A DNA stretch of 16,272 nucleotides. Origin: CAYLJO01 sp964383905. Lineage in GTDB: Bacteria; Acidobacteriota; Blastocatellia; Pyrinomonadales; Pyrinomonadaceae. This document shows, piece after piece, positions 9,592-16,272 of the stretch. The notes below the pieces were generated by a model. That model did not search any database. It worked only from the letters and a program-made list of their open reading frames with translations, and had not been told where the DNA came from. The stretch is from positions 1 through 16,272 of the forward strand of contig CAYLJO010000144.1 in NCBI GenBank assembly GCA_964383905.1, read 5' to 3'. The translations under genes were made by a program, and so were the position numbers. Every line of letters starts with the position of its first letter. Position 1 is the first letter of the stretch.

Positions 9592-10067
9592 ACCGCACCA
9601 TCAGCAAGGAGTTATCTTCGGACGGGACTGAAGCTCGCCGCACGATGAGTGGCATCGAGTACATGCGGAAGATGATGGCGGGCGAAGTGCCGCCGTCGCC
9701 GATGGCGCAGTTGATGAACCTCAGGCTCGTCGAAGTGAGCGAGGGGCGTGCGGTCTTAACCGCCAAGCCTGATGAGCGCTACTACAACGGCATCGGAATC
9801 GTGCACGGAGGGTTGGCGGCGACGCTGCTCGATTCGGCTCTGGGCTGCGCCATCAATACGATGATGCCTGCGGGCAGAATCTTCACCACGCTGGAGATGA
9901 AGATCAATTACCTCCGCCCGATGCGGGGCGAGACGGGCGAGGTGCGGTGCGAGGCCAAAGTGATTCACGCCGGCGGCCGTGTCGCAACGGCTGAAGGCCG
10001 GGTCGTTGATCGTGAGGGCAAGCTGTACGCCCACGGCACCGCCACCTGCATGTTATTTCGTCCCTGA
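9588..10067 (+). CDS. PaaI-type hotdog-fold thioesterase
   Basis: 159 aa from ATG 9588. Seen: the hotdog thioesterase core YYNGIGIVHGGLAATLLDSAL at about 66-86, with the HGG motif at 73-75 and an Asp at 82 in the position where PaaI/YdiI-type enzymes keep their acidic residue. After it come INYLRPM at about 106-112 and HAGGRVATAEGRVVD at about 127-141. Known: such enzymes hydrolyse acyl-CoA thioesters and release stalled intermediates to recover CoA. Inferred: here it relieves CoA traps formed during breakdown of a poor substrate. The start is uncertain: AAGG directly abuts ATG 9588 with no spacer, and an internal ATG at 9645 would give 140 aa, closer to many PaaI proteins. ATG 9588 overlaps the stop of the frameshifted fusion gene, but the restored stop at 9554 leaves a normal 33-base gap. 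Confidence 0.87.
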
Positions 10068-10131
10068 CCGCTGCTCTGACAAGGGGCTGCTCATTTGTTG
10101 ATCCGGCGGCGCGGGCGTCTGTGCTGTCAAA

Positions 10132-10138
10132 GAGAGGG
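10132..10138 (+). promoter_or_regulatory. Ribosome binding site deciding the thiolase start
   Basis: GAGAGGG lies four bases before ATG 10143. The frame is open to 10095, but thiolases begin with an MREAVIV-like strand and need no extension. Confidence 0.6.
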
Positions 10139-10142
10139 TTTG

Positions 10143-11327
10143 ATGAGAGAAGCTGTTATTGTCTCCGGCGTGCGCACGGCCGTCGGTAAAGCGCCGCGGG
10201 GCACGCTGCGCACCACGCGCCCCGATGACATGGCCGCGAGCGTGATCACCGACCTACTCCGGCGCGTTCCCGAACTGCCGCCGGAAACCGTTGACGACGT
10301 GATCATCGGCTGCGCGACGCCCGAGGGCGAATCGGGCACGAACGTCGCGCGCATCGCTTCCTTGCGCGCAGGTTTACCCCATGAGGTGGCTGCCGTCACC
10401 GTCAACCGCTTCTGCTCATCGGGCTCGCAAGCGATCGCGATGGCGTCGGAGCGCATCATGGCGGGGATGGCCGACTGCATCATCGCGGGCGGCACGGAAT
10501 CCATGAGCATGCTGCGCGGCAACACCAGGTTCAGGCCGAACCCTTACCTGGTCGAGCACTACCCGGACGTGTATCTCAGCATGGGACTGACCGCTGAGAA
10601 CGTGGCACGCCTTCACAACGTCTCGCGTGAAGAGGCTGACGCCTTCTCCTATCGTAGCCACGGGCGCGCTCTGGCGGCGCAAGCGGCGGGCCGCTTCAAA
10701 GATGACGGCATTGTGGCGCTCGACGTCGAAGTCGTCGAGGCGGGAGAGGACGGGCGGGCGAAACGGAAGAAGCTCAGGTTTGATGCGGACGAAGGGCCGC
10801 GCCCCGACACGACTGCGGAAGCTCTAGCCAAACTGCCTCCCGTCTTTCACGCCAAAGGCACCGTGACGGCGGGCAATTCCAGTCAAACATCGGACGGGGC
10901 AGCCGGAGTGATCGTCATGTCGCGCGAGCGTGCGGAAGAGTTGGGGTTGAAGCCGCTGGCGCGCTTCATCTCATACGCCGTCGGAGGCGTGCCGCCGGAG
11001 ATCATGGGGATGGGGCCGGTCGTCGCCGTGCCGAAGGCGTTGAAGATTGCGGGACTCAAGCTGGACCAGATTGACTTGATTGAATTGAACGAGGCATTCG
11101 CGTGTCAAGCAATAGCTGTGATGCGCGAGCTTGGGATGGACGATGAGCGCACCAACGTCAACGGCGGGGCGGTCGCCTTGGGCCACCCGCTCGGCGCGAC
11201 GGGTGCAAAGCTGACAGTGCAGTTGATGGGCGAGATGCGCCGCCGCAGGAGCCGTTACAGCATGGTGACGATGTGCGTCGGCGGCGGTCAGGGCGCGGCG
11301 ACAATCTTCGAGAATCTTCAGAATTAA
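10143..11327 (+). CDS. fadA: Acetyl-CoA acyltransferase (3-ketoacyl-CoA thiolase)
   Basis: 394 aa, standard thiolase length. It cleaves 3-ketoacyl-CoA with CoA to acetyl-CoA (or propionyl-CoA) and a shortened acyl-CoA. Seen: nucleophile Cys91 in NRFCSSGSQA, the NEAFA motif, His348 in GGAVALGHPLGATGAK, and the second cysteine Cys378 in CVGGGQGAA. The Cys-His-Cys triad is complete and close to the spacing in Zoogloea thiolase. With the fusion protein it makes up a FadBA-like pair, although a thioesterase gene lies between them. The preceding 75-base gap is the second longest true spacer after the repeat-bearing one (ignoring the 97-base gap before the kinase) and shows no convincing promoter. 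A biosynthetic acetyl-CoA acetyltransferase is the alternative, but the context favours degradation. Confidence 0.92.
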   Translation: MREAVIVSGVRTAVGKAPRGTLRTTRPDDMAASVITDLLRRVPELPPETVDDVIIGCATPEGESGTNVARIASLRAGLPHEVAAVTVNRFCSSGSQAIAMASERIMAGMADCIIAGGTESMSMLRGNTRFRPNPYLVEHYPDVYLSMGLTAENVARLHNVSREEADAFSYRSHGRALAAQAAGRFKDDGIVALDVEVVEAGEDGRAKRKKLRFDADEGPRPDTTAEALAKLPPVFHAKGTVTAGNSSQTSDGAAGVIVMSRERAEELGLKPLARFISYAVGGVPPEIMGMGPVVAVPKALKIAGLKLDQIDLIELNEAFACQAIAVMRELGMDDERTNVNGGAVALGHPLGATGAKLTVQLMGEMRRRRSRYSMVTMCVGGGQGAATIFENLQN

Positions 11328-11348
11328 AGGTCAAGCGGTACGACAGCG

Positions 11349-12554
11349 ATGGATTTCAATCTACCGGCGGAACTGATCGAACTGCGCGACCGCGTAGCGG
11401 CCTTCATACGCGACGAGGTGATTCCCCTGGAAGCCGGCGGTGGCGAGCATGAGAGCATCTCGCCGGAGCGGCTCGAAGAGTTGCGCCGGAAGGCGCGCGC
11501 CGCGGGCATCTACGGCCCGCAACTGCCGAGGGAATATGGTGGCTTAGGACTCGGCACGGTCGGCATGTGTGTGGTCTTTGAGCAGGCGGGGCGCAGCCTC
11601 TTGGGGCCGCTCGCGCTCCACTGCGCCGCGCCGGACGAAGGCAATATGCACCTGCTCGAGCTCTACGCCGACCGGGAGCAGCGCGAGCAGTACTTGCGCC
11701 CGCTCGTCGAAGGCAGGATTCGCTCATGCTTTGCCATGACGGAGCCTGCGCCCGGCTCCGGCTCCGACCCGACAATGATGAAGACGCGCGCCACGCGCAT
11801 TGACGGCGGCTGGGAGATCAACGGCCACAAGTGGTTCATCTCCGGCGCGCAAGGGGCGGCCGTAGCGATCACGATGGCGATTACAGACCCGGACGTTCCC
11901 GTTCATCGAGGCGCGACGATGTTTCTGGTGCCGACCGATGCGCCGGGCTTCAAAGTCGTGCGCCCAATATCGGTGATGGGTTCGCATGGCCTCGGCGGTC
12001 ACTGCGAAGTAACTTACACAAACGTGCGCGTGCCAGACTCGGCGGTGCTCGGTCGTGTCGGCGAGGGCTTCAAGATGGCGCAGGTGCGTCTTGGCCCGGC
12101 GCGCCTGACGCACTGTATGCGCTGGCTCGGCGTCGCGCAAAGGGCTTTGGAGATTGCGACCGCGCGCGCTCTCGAACGCGAGGCGTTCGGCAAGAAGCTC
12201 GCTGAACATCAAGCGATTCAATGGATGATCGCCGATTCGGAGATTGACCTCCACGCCTCGCGCATGACGGTCATGCACGCGGCGTGGAGGCATGAACAGG
12301 GCGATGAGATCCGTCGTGAGTCTTCAATCTGCAAAGTCTTCGTCGCCGAAGCGGTGGGCCGCGTGATTGATCGCGCCGTGCAAATCTGCGGCGCGCTCGG
12401 CGTCTCGCACGACATCCCGCTCGCCGATTTCTACACCAACGTGCGCGCCTTCCGCATCTACGACGGGGCGAGCGAAGTGCATCGCATGGTGATCGCACGC
12501 ACTGTGCTGAAAGAGATGCAGCGCACGCTCGACCCGCGGACGGCAAAAGCGTGA
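11349..12554 (+). CDS. ACAD10/11-type acyl-CoA dehydrogenase family protein (Asp at the catalytic position)
   Basis: 401 aa with the full ACAD fold. Seen: FAMTEPAPGSGSDPTMMKT at about 128-146, NGHKWFISGA at 158-167, RLGPARLTHCMRWLG at 247-261 (the RLGPxRxxHCMR segment is characteristic of the ACAD10/11 group), and IYDGASEVHRMVIAR at 370-384. Asp372 takes the place of the usual catalytic Glu. Known: in vertebrate ACAD11 this domain is fused to an APH-like kinase. The pair, like LvaA/LvaC in P. putida, converts 4-hydroxyacyl-CoA through a 4-phospho intermediate to an enoyl-CoA. A separate APH-like kinase gene lies 1.4 kb downstream in the same operon. Inferred: this protein handles phosphorylated hydroxyacyl-CoA, though an ordinary dehydrogenase role is possible. 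It starts 21 bases after the thiolase; the ribosome site is weak. Confidence 0.9.
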   Translation: MDFNLPAELIELRDRVAAFIRDEVIPLEAGGGEHESISPERLEELRRKARAAGIYGPQLPREYGGLGLGTVGMCVVFEQAGRSLLGPLALHCAAPDEGNMHLLELYADREQREQYLRPLVEGRIRSCFAMTEPAPGSGSDPTMMKTRATRIDGGWEINGHKWFISGAQGAAVAITMAITDPDVPVHRGATMFLVPTDAPGFKVVRPISVMGSHGLGGHCEVTYTNVRVPDSAVLGRVGEGFKMAQVRLGPARLTHCMRWLGVAQRALEIATARALEREAFGKKLAEHQAIQWMIADSEIDLHASRMTVMHAAWRHEQGDEIRRESSICKVFVAEAVGRVIDRAVQICGALGVSHDIPLADFYTNVRAFRIYDGASEVHRMVIARTVLKEMQRTLDPRTAKA

Positions 12555-12573
12555 ATTCAATGGGGCGAAACCC

Positions 12574-12579
12574 GAAGGA
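12574..12579 (+). promoter_or_regulatory. Ribosome binding site deciding the MaoC start
   Basis: GAAGGA lies seven bases before ATG 12587. In-frame GTG 12551 and ATG 12560 have no such site, and the first would overlap the preceding gene. Confidence 0.65.
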
Positions 12580-12586
12580 TACTTTA

Positions 12587-13048
12587 ATGGCGGTCACACG
12601 GATCGAGGGTATCTCTAACCTCCGTGACTATGTTGGGCAAGAAGTTGCCGTCGGCGATTGGTTCGAGGTGACGCAGGAGCGCATCAACCAGTTTGCCGAG
12701 GCGACGGAAGACCGCCAGTGGATTCACACTGACCCGGAGCGCGCGGCGAGTGAGTCACCCTACAAAGCGACAATCGCGCACGGCTTTCTTACCCTTTCGC
12801 TGCTCAGCGAACTGGCGAAGCGTGCGATGTCCGTGAGCGGCGTGCGGATGGGCGTCAACTACGGTCTAAACCGCGTCCGCTTCGTCTCGCCGGTGCCTGC
12901 CGGGTCACGCATTCGCGGGCGCTTCACGTTGTCGGCGCTGAAAGAGACCAGCGGCGGCGTGCAGGCGACGTGGAACGTGACGGTCGAGCGCGACGGCGGC
13001 GAAAAACCCTGCTGCGTGGCCGAGTGGCTCGTGCGCTATGACGGGTGA
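12587..13048 (+). CDS. MaoC-family (R)-specific enoyl-CoA hydratase
   Basis: 153 aa, the usual length of a single-hotdog MaoC/PhaJ/NodN-like protein. Seen: the hydratase 2 motif, with the catalytic Asp and His six residues apart in ATEDRQWIHTDPERA (Asp42 and His47 from this start), followed by TIAHGFLTLSLL at about 62-73 in the place of the conserved IxHGxL. Known: family members add water to 2-enoyl-CoA to give (R)-3-hydroxyacyl-CoA. Inferred: together with one of the SDRs it offers an R-configured route parallel to the S route of the HAD/ECH fusion, as seen in peroxisomal and steroid side-chain pathways. It sits between the ACAD10/11-like gene and the crotonase, 32 bases after the former. 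The annotation is firm for fold and motif, less so for the true substrate. Confidence 0.88.
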   Translation: MAVTRIEGISNLRDYVGQEVAVGDWFEVTQERINQFAEATEDRQWIHTDPERAASESPYKATIAHGFLTLSLLSELAKRAMSVSGVRMGVNYGLNRVRFVSPVPAGSRIRGRFTLSALKETSGGVQATWNVTVERDGGEKPCCVAEWLVRYDG

Positions 13049-13082
13049 GTGCGCGACGGAAACCCTCACACCGAACTGCTTC

Positions 13083-13088
13083 GAGGAG
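13083..13088 (+). promoter_or_regulatory. Ribosome binding site deciding the crotonase start
   Basis: GAGGAG lies eight bases before ATG 13097. The frame stays open to GTG 13049 immediately after the MaoC stop, but that adds 16 residues with no family match. Confidence 0.7.
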
Positions 13089-13096
13089 TTGTACCG

Positions 13097-13900
13097 ATGA
13101 CCGACCGTGAGGAAAAACTGCTCGTCACTTTCGACGGTGGCGTCAAGCGCATCATCATCAACCGCCCTGAACGGCGTAACTCCGTTGACCGCGAGACGGT
13201 GCGGTTGCTTCTCGCCGCGTTCAGGCAATCTGCGGACGACGGCACGCGGGTCGTGATTCTCACCGGCGCCGGCGAATCGTTCTGCGCGGGCGCAGACCTG
13301 GCTGCGACCAGCGCGGGTGACATCGCCAATTTTGACATCACCAAATCCGTACGCGAGAACGTTAATCCGACAATCCTCGCCATGCGCGCACTGCCAGCCC
13401 CCGTCATCGCGCGCGTTCACGGCCACGCCGTCGGCGTGGGCTGCAACTACGCGCTGGCGTGCGACATGATCGTCGCTTCCGAGCAGGCCTCCTTCGGCCA
13501 GGTCTTCGTCCGTATCGGGTTAATGCCGGACGGCGGGAGCACCTTCTTTCTGCCGCGCCTTGTCGGCTATCACAGAGCGTTTGAGCTGATGGCGACCGGC
13601 GACATCGTCGGCGCGCGGGAGGCCCTCCGACTCGGCATCGTCAACCGTGTCGTTCCCTTCGCGGAGTTGGACGCGACCGTTGACAGCCTTGCCGCGCGCC
13701 TCGCCCAAGCGCCGCGCGTGGCGATTGAAAGGATTAAGGCGGGACTCAATCATGGGGTGCAGTCGGACTTAGCCTCCGCGCTCGACTTTGAGGCGGTCAA
13801 CCAGGACGCTTGCTTCCACTCGCCGGATTTCATCGAAGGCGTCAACGCCTTCATGCAGAAGCGCAAGGCCATCTTCGGTCGGGAGGCGGGAGAGGCTTAA
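13097..13900 (+). CDS. Crotonase-family enoyl-CoA hydratase/isomerase, PaaG-like
   Basis: 267 aa. Seen: INRPERRNSVD at 21-31, the oxyanion-hole segment SFCAGADL at 61-68, and the region GVGCNYALACDMI at 113-125 followed by FGQVFVRIGLMPDGGSTFFLP at 133-153. The two Glu residues that hydrate enoyl-CoA in ordinary crotonases are replaced by Asn117 and Phe137. Asp145 is present in the place of the catalytic Asp of PaaG (1,2-epoxyphenylacetyl-CoA isomerase, also a delta3-delta2 enoyl-CoA isomerase). Inferred: it shifts a double bond rather than adding water, so it would be an auxiliary enzyme for unsaturated or rearranged intermediates. The fusion protein and MaoC already supply hydratase activity, which fits this reading. 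It starts 48 bases after MaoC; the 97-base gap that follows it is the longest in the window. Confidence 0.87.
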   Translation: MTDREEKLLVTFDGGVKRIIINRPERRNSVDRETVRLLLAAFRQSADDGTRVVILTGAGESFCAGADLAATSAGDIANFDITKSVRENVNPTILAMRALPAPVIARVHGHAVGVGCNYALACDMIVASEQASFGQVFVRIGLMPDGGSTFFLPRLVGYHRAFELMATGDIVGAREALRLGIVNRVVPFAELDATVDSLAARLAQAPRVAIERIKAGLNHGVQSDLASALDFEAVNQDACFHSPDFIEGVNAFMQKRKAIFGREAGEA

Positions 13901-13997
13901 GGCGTGCTGAAGCGATTTTTTCGGGAGGTCGGGAAAAGAGTTCGTTGCGTTGCTCTGCCGCTCCCGCAGTCGGTGCGATTCGGGGGTGGATTGAAGG

Positions 13998-15128
<1,131 letters not shown>

Positions 15129-15144
15129 GGGTTAGTAGCTCGCC

Positions 15145-16248
15145 ATGAAGATCAACGCCGCCATTTTGTGGAAGCAAGGAGACGCGCTCTCGGTTGAAGA
15201 GGCCGAACTTGAAGCCCCGCGTGCGGGCGAAGTGCTGGTCGAAGTGAAGGCCGCCGGAGTCTGTCACAGCGACCTGCACCCGGCGCGCGGCGACTGGCCT
15301 GCACGCACGCCGCTCGTCCTCGGGCATGAAGGCGCAGGAGTTGTGCGCGAGGTGGGCGAAGGCGTGACGCGCGTGCGCGCGGGCGATCACGTGGTCTTTT
15401 GTTGGGCGCCCGCGTGCGGCGTCTGTCCTGCGTGTCTTGAGGAACGACCTGTGCTCTGCGACCGTCTGGAGCGTACAACATACCGCAATCGCTTACCCGC
15501 GGGCGGCACGCGACTGCGCGCGCGCGGCCAAGACGTGGGGCATTTCAACGGCACGGCCTGCTTCGCAGACTTCGCGGTGGTGGCGGAAGAAGGTGCGATT
15601 CCCGTACCTGAGGACGTGCCGTTCGAGGTGCTGGCGACGTTAGGGTGCGCTGTGGTGACGGGCATGGGCACTGTGATGAACGCGGCGTGCGTTGAGGCGG
15701 GCGCGAGCGTCGTGATCATCGGCGCGGGCGGTGTCGGGTTGAACGTCATACAGGGCGCGGTGCTGGCCGGGTGCAAGGAGATCATTGCGGTGGACAGGCA
15801 AGCGGGCGCCCTCAACCTCGCGCGCGACTTCGGCGCGACTCACGTTTTAGACGCAACGGCGGGAGATGTGTCGCCGTCAGTTCGTGAGCTGACGGACGGG
15901 CGCGGCGCAAACTATGTGTTTGATACCCTAGGCGCTCCCGCGACCCTCTCGCAAGCTTTCAACTGTTTGCGTAAAGGCGGGACAATCGTGCTCACGGGAT
16001 TGGCGCGGACAGACACGCTCGCCTCCATCCCGATGTTCCCGCTCGTGATGCAAGAGAAGCGCCTGATCGGATCGCTCTACGGCTCGGGCCAACCGCTCAA
16101 GGACGTGCCGCAACTGGTGAGGCTTTATCAAGCGGGCAAACTCAAACTGCGCGAACTGGTCGCGCGCACCTATTCGCTCGATGATGTGAACGATGCACTT
16201 GCGGCTTTAGCTGACGGCGCAGGAGCGCGCGGCATCATTCGCTGGTAA
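15145..16248 (+). CDS. Zinc-dependent medium-chain alcohol dehydrogenase
   Basis: 367 aa. Seen: catalytic zinc ligands Cys40 (GVCHSDLH), His61 with Glu62 (LGHEGAG) and Cys168 (LGCAVVTGMG); structural zinc cysteines 91, 94, 97 and 105 (ACGVCPACLEERPVLC); the Rossmann motif GAGGVG at 193-198; and Asp217 after the second strand (IAVDRQ), indicating NAD(H). All four structural cysteines are present. It resembles the bacterial class III-related/NDMA-dependent alcohol dehydrogenase group, but the subgroup is uncertain. Inferred role: oxidising an alcohol precursor, or a hydroxyl on the acid before or after CoA activation, so that it enters the pathway. It is the last gene in the window; 24 bases follow, with no terminator visible. 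The ribosome site is weak (AAGGG about 12 bases upstream), and tight spacing suggests coupling to the kinase gene. Confidence 0.9.
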   Translation: MKINAAILWKQGDALSVEEAELEAPRAGEVLVEVKAAGVCHSDLHPARGDWPARTPLVLGHEGAGVVREVGEGVTRVRAGDHVVFCWAPACGVCPACLEERPVLCDRLERTTYRNRLPAGGTRLRARGQDVGHFNGTACFADFAVVAEEGAIPVPEDVPFEVLATLGCAVVTGMGTVMNAACVEAGASVVIIGAGGVGLNVIQGAVLAGCKEIIAVDRQAGALNLARDFGATHVLDATAGDVSPSVRELTDGRGANYVFDTLGAPATLSQAFNCLRKGGTIVLTGLARTDTLASIPMFPLVMQEKRLIGSLYGSGQPLKDVPQLVRLYQAGKLKLRELVARTYSLDDVNDALAALADGAGARGIIRW

Positions 16249-16272
16249 TTCCGATGCGGACGACTTAATTAA

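Noticed and set aside
13895..13921. Possible rho-independent terminator: GCTT/AAGC arms followed by six T before the kinase gene
   Set aside because: The stem is only four base pairs with an 11-base loop and is not GC-rich; the following genes look functionally linked to the same operon.

Overview
This window is a dense, one-directional (+ strand) run of 15 genes encoding an acyl-CoA breakdown pathway. The DNA is visibly GC-rich with many GCG/CGC-type codons. No gene is convincing on the minus strand. No RNA gene, CRISPR array, insertion sequence or integrase is visible, and no stretch over 300 bases lacks a gene. The source looks like a free-living aerobic bacterium. The protein flavour (ETF:menaquinone-oxidoreductase-like Fe-S protein beside acyl-CoA dehydrogenases, a FadN-like HAD/ECH fusion of about 800 aa, degenerate heptad repeats between genes) makes me lean to Acidobacteriota (Blastocatellia-like). 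That assignment is a guess from memory, not a computed result.

Layout. (1) Bases 2-445: C-terminal part of a CCG-domain Fe-S oxidoreductase, probably the quinone-reducing exit for ETF electrons. (2) 457-2907: two dissimilar acyl-CoA dehydrogenase (ACAD) subunits that look like an alpha2-beta2 enzyme, separated by a spacer of 7-bp repeats. (3) 2972-6322: an SDR oxidoreductase, a fatty acyl-CoA ligase and a second SDR. (4) 6346-7095: a class II aldolase/adducin-fold protein lacking the usual catalytic acid. (5) 7144-9554: a 3-hydroxyacyl-CoA dehydrogenase/enoyl-CoA hydratase fusion with a one-base frameshift near its C-terminus. (6) 9588-11327: a hotdog thioesterase and a thiolase. (7) 11349-16248: an ACAD10/11-type dehydrogenase, a MaoC hydratase, a PaaG-like crotonase, an ACAD10/11-type APH-fold kinase and a zinc alcohol dehydrogenase.

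How it fits together. The ligase activates an acid and the ACADs introduce double bonds. Hydration and 3-hydroxy oxidation can go through the fusion protein (S route) or through MaoC plus an SDR (R route). The thiolase cleaves, the thioesterase can rescue CoA, and reduced ETF is presumably reoxidised by the Fe-S protein. The most interesting part is the separate kinase plus Asp-type ACAD. These correspond to the two halves of vertebrate ACAD11 and resemble LvaA/LvaC of the Pseudomonas putida levulinate pathway. There a 4-hydroxyacyl-CoA is phosphorylated and the phosphate is eliminated to give an enoyl-CoA. The cluster may therefore degrade gamma-hydroxylated, branched or otherwise awkward acids rather than plain fatty acids. 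That substrate proposal is inference.
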